A stretch of 58,067 nt of DNA from JADFRG01 sp046759305 (GCA_046759305.1 JBHIBY010000004.1:1-58067), one strand, 5' to 3'; positions 26,981 to 36,435 are shown, counted from the first letter of the stretch. Notes: generated from the sequence alone by a model not told the origin. A program made the numbers and translations.

Positions 26981-27376
26981 ATGGCGATCGAAGTCCTGTT
27001 GATTGATGACGACCCCGATCTCTCCACTATGCTTCGGACCCTGCTGCGGGGCCAGGACTTTCAGATTAAGTCGGTACTGTCCAGCGAAGAAGGGATACAG
27101 ACTGTACAGGAAACCGACGGAGCACCCGATGTGGTGATCCTGGATCTCCTAATGCCTGAAGTTGATGGCTGGGAGGTCTGTGAGCGTATCCGATCCTTCT
27201 CCGACGTTCCCATCCTAATTCTTTCGGCACTCGGATCGCCAGGCAGTGTGGCTCGCGCACTGGACGCTGGCGCCGATGACTACTTGATCAAGCCGGTGCA
27301 TGCCAGCTTATTGGCCTCCAGGCTCCGAACTCTGGTTCGCCGCAAGGCACTGAACCCGAACATCCAGGCAGCGTAA
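26981..27376 (+). CDS. Single-domain response regulator
   Basis: 131 aa, a receiver domain only: IDDDPD at 8-13, phospho-acceptor Asp55 in VILDLLMPEVDGWE, Ser in ILILSALG and Lys in YLIKPVH. It has no output domain. It is divergent from the two-kinase operon, so it may be a third phospho-acceptor or a sink for one of those kinases. A short hairpin terminator follows. Confidence 0.9.
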   Translation: MAIEVLLIDDDPDLSTMLRTLLRGQDFQIKSVLSSEEGIQTVQETDGAPDVVILDLLMPEVDGWEVCERIRSFSDVPILILSALGSPGSVARALDAGADDYLIKPVHASLLASRLRTLVRRKALNPNIQAA

Positions 27377-27400
27377 GTTCTGCAGTATGAATCAAGATGA

Positions 27401-27420
27401 GCCCCTTCGGGGGTTTTTTT
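27401..27420 (+). terminator. Intrinsic terminator after the receiver gene
   Basis: CCCC (27402-27405), loop TTC with a following G-rich arm GGGG (27409-27412), then TTTTTTT. The stem is short but the T run is perfect. Confidence 0.6.
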
Positions 27421-27430
27421 CTTTTACTGC

Positions 27431-27715
27431 CTACCAGGGTGAGATGTGGTCGTCGACGATTTGGATATCGGGGAATCGGCTCTCGGTCCAGGCCGGTATA
27501 CCGGATAAGACCTGGTTTCCATGTCTGTTGCTATTACTGACCACAACGCAGGCGATCACAGCTGAGCGATGCGAGTCCTGGTGTTCAATCTCGGCGGCCG
27601 AGACATTGAAGTTCTTGTGGAGCGCGGCGAGCAGGGGTTTTAAGCGACTACGTTTCTCCTTTAGGGATGAGCAGCCGGGAAGATGTAGCTCCAAAGTCAG
27701 CACTTGGACATGCAT
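27431..27715 (-). CDS. DUF503 (YlxP-like) protein
   Basis: 94 aa from ATG 27715, which overlaps the lipM stop by one base (TGATG). It matches DUF503: MHVQVLTLELHLPGCSSLKEKRSRLKPLL, followed by NFNVSAAEIEHQD and VVVSN. In many bacteria this gene (ylxP) sits between infB and rbfA; here it is 11-15 kb away from them. Its function is unknown, though a translation-related role is usually suspected. Confidence 0.85.
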   Translation of the reverse strand: MHVQVLTLELHLPGCSSLKEKRSRLKPLLAALHKNFNVSAAEIEHQDSHRSAVIACVVVSNSNRHGNQVLSGIPAWTESRFPDIQIVDDHISPW

Positions 27716-28527
27716 CAGATGCGTTGCGTCCAATCAGGCAATGAATATCGCTCTTCGAAGATCTCATGCGAGCGGAGGATTTCCGGCCGAGTCAGGTCTT
27801 CGCGCTTAAAATGCAATTGCAGTACGTTCTCAAAGCCCACCCTCAAGTGCTCCGCCATTTGCACCCAGGTGACCGCATCTCCCAGTGCTCGCTCGACCGT
27901 GATTGCGTGGCGGTCAACCTGTTCCATGGCCTGCTCTCGCTCAGGCCCGCTGGCATAAAAAAGTCCCTGGCAGATCCGAGCCAGCTCACCAACCAGAGGC
28001 AATGAGCCATGTTGAAGGACCCCGCCTGCTCGGCGCAGCTGTGCTGAACCCACCAGCTTTTTCCCCTCGACCGTGATTTCAAATGCTCCCGGATTCTGAA
28101 AGCACACAGGATTGTTTTCGGTAGCAGGAGGGGAAACGTTCAGTTCCGGATCTAAGCCCACCCTTTGCAAACCAGCAATCAAAGCTCGGCTTATCCGTCC
28201 ATAGCTAGGCAGCACACCATTAGCAAATACAGGGTGGTCATCGGGCGCTGAAATTGAATAGGTGATCTCGTCGGTGTGCAGAATGGCTTTACCGCCGGTT
28301 GGCCTCCGGACAAGATCCCACCGTTCGCGCTCAATCCCAGCTCGATCGACATCATCGATAGACTGCGCATAGCCAAGAGATAAGCAAGGCGGATTCCATG
28401 CGTAGAATCGCAAGGTAGGAGGTGCATCATGGTTGAGTACGGCCTCCAGAATTGCTTCGTCCACGGCCATATTCATGGGACCCGACAAGGGGTCGGACAA
28501 GATGAGCCGCCATTGCGAGCGGGACAC
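27715..28527 (-). CDS. lipM: Octanoyltransferase, LipM/LplA family
   Basis: 270 aa with a GTG start. Family landmarks are RRPTGGKAILHTDE and NPVCFQNPGAFEI...GKKLVGSAQLR, with the cysteine in VCFQ at the LipM active-site position. LipM moves octanoyl from acyl carrier protein to the GcvH lipoyl domain. LplA ligases lack this cysteine, so LipM is preferred. The TATAAT at 28534-28539 is only 6 nt from the GTG. The product feeds lipoic-acid-dependent dehydrogenases, none of which are in the window. Confidence 0.87.
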   Translation of the reverse strand: MSRSQWRLILSDPLSGPMNMAVDEAILEAVLNHDAPPTLRFYAWNPPCLSLGYAQSIDDVDRAGIERERWDLVRRPTGGKAILHTDEITYSISAPDDHPVFANGVLPSYGRISRALIAGLQRVGLDPELNVSPPATENNPVCFQNPGAFEITVEGKKLVGSAQLRRAGGVLQHGSLPLVGELARICQGLFYASGPEREQAMEQVDRHAITVERALGDAVTWVQMAEHLRVGFENVLQLHFKREDLTRPEILRSHEIFEERYSLPDWTQRI

Positions 28528-28533
28528 GCCGAG

Positions 28534-28539
28534 ATTATA
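28534..28539 (-). promoter_or_regulatory. TATAAT -10 box giving a probable leaderless lipM transcript
   Basis: On the minus strand TATAAT ends 6 nt before the lipM GTG. A GTG-initiated leaderless mRNA would follow, the same arrangement as at moaC. Confidence 0.6.
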
Positions 28540-28591
28540 CCGAGCGGAGAGTGCACGGAAGCTTCATGGTAGACTTCGCGCGAGCCCCCCA

Positions 28592-29893
28592 ATGTCGCGC
28601 AGCCAGCCTAGTAGCTCCAAGTCGACGGCTATTCTCAAAGTTCTGATCGTTGGCTTGATTGCGGCCACGCTCTCGGCATGTGAACAATCGGAGCCGACTC
28701 CGACCTCCGAGCCCCAAGCAACGGAAGTCGGACCCACGCCAGCGCCGACACCGAATTTGCGGCCGACCAGTGATCGAACGGGGTCAGTCAGCCTTTGGAT
28801 GTCATGGAAACCAGAAGCTCTGCGAGAGCTCAACGACCTGATTGAGACCTTCCAATCTCAGTATCCTGGATACTCTTTCGCAGTTTCCTATGTTCCAGTG
28901 GAAGATCTCCGAACGGCACTCGACGATGCGGAAGCCACCGGGAGGCTTCCCTCACTCGTCTTGGCTCCCTCAACCTGGGCTAGAGAGCTCTTCGAGGCAG
29001 GACTGACGCAAGAGCTTACGGAGCATCCAACCGATGAATTCCGAGTCCTGGTTCACCCGCTGCCGTGGGCTCAGACCAACCACGAAGGACGGGTGTTGGG
29101 AATTCCCATACAGATGCGTGGCAACGTGTTGTATCGCAATCGTGAATTGGCACCGATACCTGCAGGCACGATCGAAGCAATGGTAGAGAGAGATGCGGTG
29201 CTTCGAGGTAGCTTCAACGAAGGGGTGGCGCAGGATTACGGATTTCAGAATGCAGCTCCGTTTGCGGTAGCCTGTGGTGGACTGCTGATGCTGGATGGAT
29301 CTGCGCCGGATCTGGAGGACCCAGTAGTTCGCTGTTGGCTGGAATTGATTCGAGACCTCACGCCCGCCGGTCCGGTTGTGTTCAATTCGGACGAGGACCG
29401 CGAGAAGTTTGAAGCAGGCCAAGCTGGATGGTTGATTGAGAGTACGGAACGATTTGAGGAACTGAGCGAGGCTTTAGGCGAAGGTGGTCTTAAGATCGAT
29501 GCCTGGCCCGTCTACGAACAGACCGGGGAATCGGTAGCTGGTTACGTGTGGACAGAAAATGTGTACTTCTCATCTACGGTAGGGCCGCCGGACTTTGACG
29601 CAGCATGGGAATTCATCGGATTCTTGCTGTCGGAAGATTCCCAACTTGCCCTTAGCAATCCCAATGGCGCAGCCCACATACCTGTACACATATCGGCGCC
29701 CCCACTTCCAGGTCACGTTGGTCAGATGCATGCTGCACTATTAGAAGGAACCGCTCTGCCGACCTCCAGTCCGCGACCGGAATATGTTGAAGTGCTAGAA
29801 AGAGCTGCGCGTGCCGTATCGGTGCTGGGAACGCCTGTGGAGTTAGCGCTGCAGCGAGCCATCGCTGAGCTCGCGGCGGTGCCAGATGTATAA
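28592..29893 (+). CDS. Extracellular solute-binding lipoprotein
   Basis: About 433 aa from ATG 28592, chosen because a signal peptide with lipobox LSAC (Cys30) follows directly; the upstream frame overlaps the divergent lipM gene. A Thr/Pro linker (33-55) precedes a family 1 periplasmic-binding fold: VSLWMSWKPEALRELNDLIETFQSQYPGY, PSLVLAPSTWARELFEAGLTQEL, and GGLLMLDGS. The usual permease and ATPase genes of a sugar ABC transporter are absent here, so it is an orphan binding protein or works with a transporter elsewhere. Ligand unknown. Confidence 0.82.
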   Translation: MSRSQPSSSKSTAILKVLIVGLIAATLSACEQSEPTPTSEPQATEVGPTPAPTPNLRPTSDRTGSVSLWMSWKPEALRELNDLIETFQSQYPGYSFAVSYVPVEDLRTALDDAEATGRLPSLVLAPSTWARELFEAGLTQELTEHPTDEFRVLVHPLPWAQTNHEGRVLGIPIQMRGNVLYRNRELAPIPAGTIEAMVERDAVLRGSFNEGVAQDYGFQNAAPFAVACGGLLMLDGSAPDLEDPVVRCWLELIRDLTPAGPVVFNSDEDREKFEAGQAGWLIESTERFEELSEALGEGGLKIDAWPVYEQTGESVAGYVWTENVYFSSTVGPPDFDAAWEFIGFLLSEDSQLALSNPNGAAHIPVHISAPPLPGHVGQMHAALLEGTALPTSSPRPEYVEVLERAARAVSVLGTPVELALQRAIAELAAVPDV

Positions 29894-29894
29894 T
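29889..29894 (+). promoter_or_regulatory. Candidate -10 box (TATAAT) for the DHH-CBS-CCA gene
   Basis: TATAAT overlaps the stop codon of the upstream lipoprotein gene and lies 41 nt before GTG 29936. No convincing -35 is seen. Confidence 0.4.
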
Positions 29895-29935
29895 CCTCGC
29901 CCGAGATCGAACCGCAACGGAAGAGCATAGCCAAA

Positions 29936-32548
29936 GTGCACTTGATTTGCACGCACGAGCAGGCCGATTTTGACGCTATCGCGTCGCTCTGGGCAGCGAC
30001 ACTGCTGCATCCTGGGGCCGCGCCTGTTCGACCCCGGCGGCTGAATCGAAACGTTCGAGGATTCTTGACCCTGTATGGTGAGAAATTTCCGCTCAGTGAG
30101 CTGGATGAGCTCAAAGACAAGCCCATCACCGAGCTCACCGTGGTCGATTCCCAGCGCCCCATCGCCTTGAATGGTCTGAACTCTGATACGCAAGTGAACG
30201 TGATCGACCACCATCCAATGGAATCTGACCTCGACCCGGGCTGGAACGTCCAAGTCGAAAAATTGGGAGCCACGGCCACGTTGCTTGTTGAATCTTTGCA
30301 AAACTCGAACAAGGATCTGTCAAGCTCATCCGCTACACTGCTGCTGCTCGGAATTTATGAAGATACGGGATCGCTCTCATACCCTGGCACTACCGCGCGA
30401 GATGTTCGCGCCAGCGCCTGGTTGCTCGATCAGGGAGCCAGTCTGATCATCGCGAACGAATTCCTCAATCAACCTCTTTCATCTGAGCAGCAATCGCTTT
30501 TCGAGCAGCTGGTTGAAGGCGCGGCAGTTTCCACGATCCAGGGCATGGAAGTCGTCATCGCCAAAGGTCAAGCGGGGGGAACAACCGATGAGATTTCGAC
30601 TCTGGCACACAAACTGGGAGATGTTTATGACGCAGCCGCGCTATTCCTGATCGTTAGACTCAACGGACGGGTGCAGTTAGTGGCACGCTCCTATGTAGAA
30701 TCGATCGACGTGGGGAAACTCGCTGAGGGCTTTGGGGGTGGGGGACACAGCAGAGCGGCAGCCGCGCTGGTCAAAGATATGACAGTAGATGATGTTCAAG
30801 AAAAGCTAATCCCGCTGCTAGAGGAATTGATCGATCTCCCAAGTACCGTGGGTGAGATCATGTCAAAGGGTCCTCAATTGCTGGACCGTTCAGCAACGGT
30901 TGCTGAGGCTGCCGAACGCATGAAGCGGTATGGTCATGAGGGTTACCCTGTCACTGACAGCGGTGAGGTGGTCGGATTGCTCACCCGACGAGCCGTCGAT
31001 CGAGCCGTCGCGCATGGGATGCAAGGCAGCCCGGTATCCGAGATCATGGAAGCCGGAAGCCTTGTCGTTCACCCTCAAGATTCGATCCGTCACCTGCAGC
31101 GTGAAATGATCGAGCACAACTGGGGTCAGGTCCCGGTTTCGGACCCGGCAAGCGGCGAGGTGATTGGCATTGTTACCCGAACCGATCTATTGAGTTCGCT
31201 TGGGAACAGTTCAAACTCTAGGTCCAACCACGGACTCGCAGAAAAACTGGAAAATGCGCTCCCCGCGGAACGACTGGCTCTGCTGCGCCTCATCGCCAAA
31301 GAATCGGAAACTACCGATGTGGCGCTCTATATTGTGGGCGGATTTGTGCGAGACCTGATCCTGGATACGCCGAGCGTAGACTACGACCTTGTCGTAGAGG
31401 GAGATGCAATAGCGCTGGGTGAGGTGTTGGCTGCTCAATATGGGGGCCAGGTGAGCAGTCACCGACGCTTTGGAACCGCGAAATGGCAGCTGGATCCGCA
31501 AAATAAGGATTTCAAGCGCGCTTTAGATCTGAAATCTTCAGAATTACCCGAAACCGTCGACTTCGTTTCAGCGAGAACCGAGTTCTATTCTCACCCAACT
31601 GCATTGCCGTCTGTAACGGAGGGCAGCATCAAGCTGGACCTTCACCGTCGTGATTTCAGCATCAATACCCTCGCAATGAGGCTGGACGGACATCATTATG
31701 GACAGCTATTGGACCCCTGGGGTGGCGGCAGGGACATCCGTGAAATGCAAATTCGCGTCCTGCACTCGCTGAGCTTCGTCGACGACCCGACCCGGATGCT
31801 TCGTGCTGTCCGCCTCGAACAGAGGCTCGGATTTGCGATCGAAACACGAACGCTGGAGCTGCTGGAGCGAGCGCTGCCCCTGCTCGATAACGTTAGCGGC
31901 GAGAGGATACAAAGTGAGATTGACGCTATTCTAAAGGAAGGCAGCTTCAGCTCAATCATGCTCCGATTGAAACAGCTTGGCTTGCTAGCGGCTATTCACT
32001 CGGCGCTCGAGTGGGATGAATGGATCGAGGCTCGCATGTCAGCCGCGCGGGAATTTGCTCCCCCGGCATCATGGAAACTTGAACGCATCCCTACTTTTAG
32101 CGAATTGTTCTACGCCCTCTGGCTTTATCGCCTCTCTGCAGGTGAGGCCGACGCCGTCATTCAGCGGCTCCATATGAGTCAGCCGGAAGCAACGGTCGCT
32201 ATTAAGACAGGTCGCGAGCACGGCGATTTCTCGCAGACCCGAACTCCGAGTGAGTGGGTGGAATGCCTGGATCCGCAGCCTGAAGCCGCGCTCGTGGCAA
32301 TATGGTTGGCGCTCAAGGATCAAGCTGCAGCTCAGCAGATCCTTGAGACTTATCTTGCGCAATGGCGTTGGGTGCAGCCAACGGTTGATGGTGACGGATT
32401 ACGTGAATTGGGTTTGGAGCCTGGTCCAGCATACGGCCAAATTTTGAGAGTCCTAAGAGCCGCCTGGCTGGACGGCGAGGTGAAAACGGCGGATGAAGAG
32501 CAAGAGCTGCTGGCGAGGTTACTAAAGGAGGCTGCAGCCGGTGGATAA
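29936..32548 (+). CDS. DHH-CBS-CCA-adding enzyme/poly(A) polymerase fusion
   Basis: 870 aa with a GTG start. Residues 1-300: DHH phosphoesterase domain with HEQADFDAIAS, VIDHHPM and FGGGGHSRAAAA. Residues 305-420: two CBS modules (TVGEIMSKGP...; VSEIMEAGS...). Residues 450-870: a class II nucleotidyltransferase with LYIVGGFVRDLIL, VDYDLVVEGDA, RRDFSINTLA and the RNA-binding helices including SFVDDPTRMLRAVR. The polymerase half can add CCA or A tails to RNA, the DHH half resembles nanoRNase/oligonucleotide phosphatases, and CBS modules often bind adenosine nucleotides. It can supply the CCA end that tRNA-Leu at 12617 lacks. Confidence 0.9.
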   Translation: MHLICTHEQADFDAIASLWAATLLHPGAAPVRPRRLNRNVRGFLTLYGEKFPLSELDELKDKPITELTVVDSQRPIALNGLNSDTQVNVIDHHPMESDLDPGWNVQVEKLGATATLLVESLQNSNKDLSSSSATLLLLGIYEDTGSLSYPGTTARDVRASAWLLDQGASLIIANEFLNQPLSSEQQSLFEQLVEGAAVSTIQGMEVVIAKGQAGGTTDEISTLAHKLGDVYDAAALFLIVRLNGRVQLVARSYVESIDVGKLAEGFGGGGHSRAAAALVKDMTVDDVQEKLIPLLEELIDLPSTVGEIMSKGPQLLDRSATVAEAAERMKRYGHEGYPVTDSGEVVGLLTRRAVDRAVAHGMQGSPVSEIMEAGSLVVHPQDSIRHLQREMIEHNWGQVPVSDPASGEVIGIVTRTDLLSSLGNSSNSRSNHGLAEKLENALPAERLALLRLIAKESETTDVALYIVGGFVRDLILDTPSVDYDLVVEGDAIALGEVLAAQYGGQVSSHRRFGTAKWQLDPQNKDFKRALDLKSSELPETVDFVSARTEFYSHPTALPSVTEGSIKLDLHRRDFSINTLAMRLDGHHYGQLLDPWGGGRDIREMQIRVLHSLSFVDDPTRMLRAVRLEQRLGFAIETRTLELLERALPLLDNVSGERIQSEIDAILKEGSFSSIMLRLKQLGLLAAIHSALEWDEWIEARMSAAREFAPPASWKLERIPTFSELFYALWLYRLSAGEADAVIQRLHMSQPEATVAIKTGREHGDFSQTRTPSEWVECLDPQPEAALVAIWLALKDQAAAQQILETYLAQWRWVQPTVDGDGLRELGLEPGPAYGQILRVLRAAWLDGEVKTADEEQELLARLLKEAAAGG

Positions 32549-33080
32549 GCCTGCACGTGCCTTCGAAGGCTCCTTCACTGAAGGCGATCAGATTGCCAAT
32601 ATTCGGCTCGCCACCACCGAAGACTTAAGAGCACTCGAGTGGGACGGAGAGTATGCCCACTATCGCCGCCTGTTCAAACGTGCGATCGATGAGGCTCGCC
32701 ATGGACGTCGCATTCTCTTGCTGGCCGAGATCGACGATCAGCTGGTCGGGCAGATATTCATCCAGCTGACAATCCGTGCTGCGTTCTCGACAAGGGGCGC
32801 CTCTTCCGGGTATTTTTATGCTTTCAGGGTAAAGCCGGCTTTCCGCAACCAAGGAGTAGGGAGTTCACTGCTACAGAAGGCGGAGGATAATCTTGCCATT
32901 CGAGGATTTCATCGAGCCGTTATCTCGGTAGCAAAGAGAAATTTCGCTGCAAGACGTCTCTACGAGCGGGCAGGTTACAGCGTGTTCGCAGAAGACCCCG
33001 GCGAGTGGTCCTACGTTGACCACAAAGGGAAGCTGAGGCAGGTCCGCGAACCTGCCTTCGTACTGGAGAAGAGGCTCTAG
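32541..33080 (+). CDS. GNAT-family N-acetyltransferase
   Basis: 179 aa with a GTG start that overlaps the previous gene by 8 nt. The acetyl-CoA loop is FRVKPAFRNQGVGSSLLQKA, followed by NFAARRLYERAGYSVFA, the conserved end of the fold. The N-terminal lid reads LATTEDLRALEWDGEYAHYRRLF. Substrate unknown. The tight overlap suggests joint expression with the CCA-adding fusion gene. Confidence 0.85.
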   Translation: MDKPARAFEGSFTEGDQIANIRLATTEDLRALEWDGEYAHYRRLFKRAIDEARHGRRILLLAEIDDQLVGQIFIQLTIRAAFSTRGASSGYFYAFRVKPAFRNQGVGSSLLQKAEDNLAIRGFHRAVISVAKRNFAARRLYERAGYSVFAEDPGEWSYVDHKGKLRQVREPAFVLEKRL

Positions 33081-33217
33081 ACGTCCAAACTCTTTCGCCA
33101 GGCCTTAATCAGTCCACAATCACGGCCAAACCTACTTGCATTTCATCCAATCCGTGTCAGAGTCTGTCCGGCACTGCCGAGGCCACTAGGCGGCTTGAGA
33201 TATCGGGTCGTCTGCGC

Positions 33218-33235
33218 ACCAGGGCGAGAGCCCTG
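33218..33235. repeat. GAGA-tetraloop hairpin upstream of the LysM-M23 cluster
   Basis: CCAGGGC (33218-33224), loop GAGA, GCCCTGG (33229-33235): a 7-bp perfect stem with a GNRA-type loop. It is not followed by a T run. It lies 42 nt before the ATG of the first lipoprotein gene, so an effect on translation or mRNA stability is possible, not shown. Confidence 0.4.
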
Positions 33236-33277
33236 GAATTTGCATAGAGCTTGCAAAGCCGGAGGGACTCCGCTGGC

Positions 33278-34861
33278 ATGAAAATTGCGCCCCGTAAGGG
33301 TGTGAAGTCCTCTCCTGTACCAAAAAAAATGAATATCCGTGCTGATCTAAGGCCGTGGCTGTTACTGCTACTTCTTATGAGCGCCATATTGGCCTGTTCA
33401 CGCGGGGATCAACCGCTGGAATTCCTTGGGCTCGAACTGCGCGGCAGCCCGGGAGGATCCGGTAGCAAGGCACCTCCTGTAACAGAAGTACCTATTGTGC
33501 CGGTGGAGCAAGCGTCCCCATTCCTTACACCGACTCCCGATCCCGTGCGTGATCCGCCCGACCCACGGGACATTCCGGAATGGTATACAGTCCAGTATGG
33601 CGATTCCCTGAACGGAATTGCTGGACGCGTTGGGGTTGGAGCGAATCAGATCGTGGTCGAGAACGGTCTGTCGAACCCCAATATCCTAGCGGTGGGTCAG
33701 GTTCTTCATGTGCCCACCCCAATGCCTCAAGCACCTTCGTCCAGTTACAAGGTCATTCCGAATTCGGAGCTCGTCAACGGTGAAAGCGCCTTAGGCTTCT
33801 CGGCTACCGAACTTATTCGTGCCTGGGATGGAGCACTCAATCGCTATTCTGAATTCGTCAATGGGAAGGAACTTTCTGGGGCGCAGATCCTGGAGCAGGT
33901 AGCCTCCGAATATTCCGTCAATCCGCGTCTCTTGCTCGCTATCCTCGAATACCAAGGCGGATGGCTGACGATGCCTGAACGCGCGCCGGGGCGCTATGCG
34001 TACGAGCTTGGCTACGAGCGCAGCGGCTATGAGGGGCTATACGCGCAGCTGTCCTGGGCAGCCGATCAGCTCAATCGTGGTTACTATCAATGGAGAGCCG
34101 GCTGGGCGGGACCCTACATCCTTTCGGATGGATCGGCTGTTCTGCCGGGCGCGGGCATCAACGCCGGTACAGCAGCAGTCCAGTGGCTGTTTGGCCAACT
34201 CTATCCGCCGGATTCGTGGCGAACAGTTATCGGAGAAGACGGATTCTATCGAGTCTACGAAATCCTGTTCGGTAATCCATTCACCGAGCCGCAGCACGTC
34301 GTCATTCCCGAAGACCTTGAACAGCCTGACCTACAGCTCCCATTTGAAGAAGACCAGGTGTGGTCGTTCACGGGTGGGCCCCATAGCGGCTGGGGAAACG
34401 GGGCTGCATGGTCTGCCCTGGACTTTGCTCCTCCGGGCAATGCTCTGGGATGTGTGCTCTCAAACGCGTGGGTGGTGGCTGTCGCTGATGGTCCGGTGGT
34501 GCGTTCGTCCGATGGAGAAGTGATTCAGGATCTGGATGGAGACGGCTTTGAGGGGAGCGGATGGACCATACAGTATCTCCACATTGAGACCCGCGATCGG
34601 GTTCCAGCCGGTACCTACTTGGAACGAGGCGACCCTGTCGGTCATCCATCCTGCGAGGGAGGGGTGTCCAGCGGCACGCATCTGCATCTGTCGCGCAAAT
34701 TCAACGGAGAGTGGATTCCAGCCGATGGTGATTTGCCTTTCGACCTGGACGGCTGGGTCTCGCAAGGAGATGGAGCGCAATACAACGGAGCGTTAATGCG
34801 TGATGGTACACAGCTGGACGCGTGTTCCTGCCGGTTCCCATTCAACCAGATCTCACGATGA
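33278..34861 (+). CDS. LysM-M23 lipoprotein, paralogue 1 of 3
   Basis: About 527 aa. Start at ATG 33278, with GGAGGG 13 nt upstream; ATG 33329 (MNIRAD) is an alternative and would give a shorter n-region. Lipobox SAILAC. A Pro-rich linker leads to a LysM domain (WYTVQYGDSLNGIAGRVG...). A middle domain contains YSVNPRLLLAILEYQGGWL, found in all three paralogues. The C-terminal M23-like domain has GGPHSGWG...ALDFAPP, YLHIE and THLHLS, the His/Asp zinc-ligand pattern. A DLDGDGFEGSGW loop inside it resembles a calcium-binding loop. Likely a cell-wall hydrolase or wall-binding protein on the outer face. Confidence 0.85.
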   Translation: MKIAPRKGVKSSPVPKKMNIRADLRPWLLLLLLMSAILACSRGDQPLEFLGLELRGSPGGSGSKAPPVTEVPIVPVEQASPFLTPTPDPVRDPPDPRDIPEWYTVQYGDSLNGIAGRVGVGANQIVVENGLSNPNILAVGQVLHVPTPMPQAPSSSYKVIPNSELVNGESALGFSATELIRAWDGALNRYSEFVNGKELSGAQILEQVASEYSVNPRLLLAILEYQGGWLTMPERAPGRYAYELGYERSGYEGLYAQLSWAADQLNRGYYQWRAGWAGPYILSDGSAVLPGAGINAGTAAVQWLFGQLYPPDSWRTVIGEDGFYRVYEILFGNPFTEPQHVVIPEDLEQPDLQLPFEEDQVWSFTGGPHSGWGNGAAWSALDFAPPGNALGCVLSNAWVVAVADGPVVRSSDGEVIQDLDGDGFEGSGWTIQYLHIETRDRVPAGTYLERGDPVGHPSCEGGVSSGTHLHLSRKFNGEWIPADGDLPFDLDGWVSQGDGAQYNGALMRDGTQLDACSCRFPFNQISR

Positions 34862-36435
34862 ACCTTTCAAACTCCTCCAGAGCTCCTTTAGCGGTATTTA
34901 CCTTTATTGCAACCTTGTTTTTGGCTACTCTGGCCTGTACGCGTGCCGACGTACCCGCACCCAACGTCGTCGAATCGGCCGCAGAAGCGGCGGCTCATGA
35001 TCCTACGGAACTGCCTCCCGAACCTACCCCAACGGCTGTGCCACAACCCGAACCCACTCAGAAACCAACGGAGGCCCTGCAGCCAGAGCCTCTTGTATCT
35101 CCGACCTATCCTCCCACCCCGACGTTGGCAGTTGAGCAATCAATAGAAACCATCCTGTACCGAGCCCGAGCTGGGGATGTATTGCGCAGTGTTGCGCTCC
35201 GATTTGGAGTGCTCCCCTCGGATGTGATCGTGCCGGAGGGTCAGCTCCCTGCTGAAAACGAGCTGCTTTCACCAGGCCAGATCCTGTTTGTGCCTCGGCG
35301 ATTGGGCCCAACAGGGCCCTCAGACGAACTGATCCCGGACAGCGAGCTTGTGTACTCGCCGCATGCCGTGGATTTTGATATCGAAGCATTTGTCGACGCG
35401 CAGGGGGGATTTCTTAGCGAGTATGAAGAGATTGCTGCCAGGCGTATGGTCTCAGGTGCCGAGGTCGTAGCACTTGCTGCGCGCGATCATTCGGTGAACC
35501 CCCGTTTGCTGTTGGCTCTGATCGAGTATCACTCGGGTTGGGTCACGAATCCCGTAAAACCCACGGTGTACGAACTGAGATTCCCCCTGGGTCACGAGGT
35601 ATCCGACGCCTGGGGGCTGTACAGGCAGTTGACTTGGTTGGCGAACGAGCTTGGTACCGGCTTCTATGGCTGGCGGGCAGGAACCCTGACGGAGATTGTT
35701 TTTCCGGACAACTCCATCGTCCGATTGGCGCCGGACCTAAATGCGGGCACAGTCGGCCTGCAATACTACTTTTCTCTGCGTGGTTCGGGCCGGAGCTGGG
35801 CGGAGGCTCTCTCACCCACAGGTATTATCGAAACCTATCACAGGCTCTTCGGCGACCCCTTTGACTATTCTCACCCTCTCTATGAGGCTGGCCTAAAGCA
35901 ACCCGAGCTGATCCTGCCATTTTTCAAGGGAAGGATCTGGGCGCTCACGGGGGGTCCCCACGGAGCTTGGGAAAAGGAATCTGCTTGGGCTGCGCTTGAT
36001 TTCGCGCCCTCCTCGCTCGAAACGGGCTGCGCTAAGTCTGACGAATGGGTGCTAGCGGCCGCACCTGGCCTGGTCGCGCGTACAGGTGAGGGCGTTGTGG
36101 TCCTTGATCTCGATGGAGACGGTGAAGAGCAGACAGGATGGAATTTGCTCTATCTCCACGTAAGCGACAGGCAGGTACAAGAAGGCGATTTTGTCGAGAC
36201 GGGCGATCTAATTGGGCACCCGTCCTGTGAAGGCGGTACAGCATCCGGTACCCACCTTCACTTCGCCCGCAAGTACAATGGGGAATGGATTTTAGCTGAC
36301 GGAGCACTACCCTTCACATTGAGTGGTTGGGTCGCTCAGGCAGGTTTAAATCCATATCAAGGGGCCCTGATCAAGGGGGATGAGGTCGTCTTAGCCTGTA
36401 TCTGCGCCAGTCGAGAAACCAATATTTCTCGGTGA
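34858..36435 (+). CDS. LysM-M23 lipoprotein, paralogue 2 of 3
   Basis: 525 aa. The ATG at 34858 overlaps the stop of paralogue 1 (ATGA). Lipobox ATLAC, then a long Pro/Glu-rich linker, a LysM-like domain (YRARAGDVLRSVALRFG), the shared middle domain with HSVNPRLLLALIEYHSGW, and an M23-like domain with GGPHGAWEKESAWAALDFA, YLHVS and THLHFA. Its calcium-like loop reads DLDGDGEEQTGW. The linker is longer and more acidic than in the first copy. All metal-ligand positions are kept, so it should be active if the family is. Confidence 0.85.
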   Translation: MNLSNSSRAPLAVFTFIATLFLATLACTRADVPAPNVVESAAEAAAHDPTELPPEPTPTAVPQPEPTQKPTEALQPEPLVSPTYPPTPTLAVEQSIETILYRARAGDVLRSVALRFGVLPSDVIVPEGQLPAENELLSPGQILFVPRRLGPTGPSDELIPDSELVYSPHAVDFDIEAFVDAQGGFLSEYEEIAARRMVSGAEVVALAARDHSVNPRLLLALIEYHSGWVTNPVKPTVYELRFPLGHEVSDAWGLYRQLTWLANELGTGFYGWRAGTLTEIVFPDNSIVRLAPDLNAGTVGLQYYFSLRGSGRSWAEALSPTGIIETYHRLFGDPFDYSHPLYEAGLKQPELILPFFKGRIWALTGGPHGAWEKESAWAALDFAPSSLETGCAKSDEWVLAAAPGLVARTGEGVVVLDLDGDGEEQTGWNLLYLHVSDRQVQEGDFVETGDLIGHPSCEGGTASGTHLHFARKYNGEWILADGALPFTLSGWVAQAGLNPYQGALIKGDEVVLACICASRETNISR

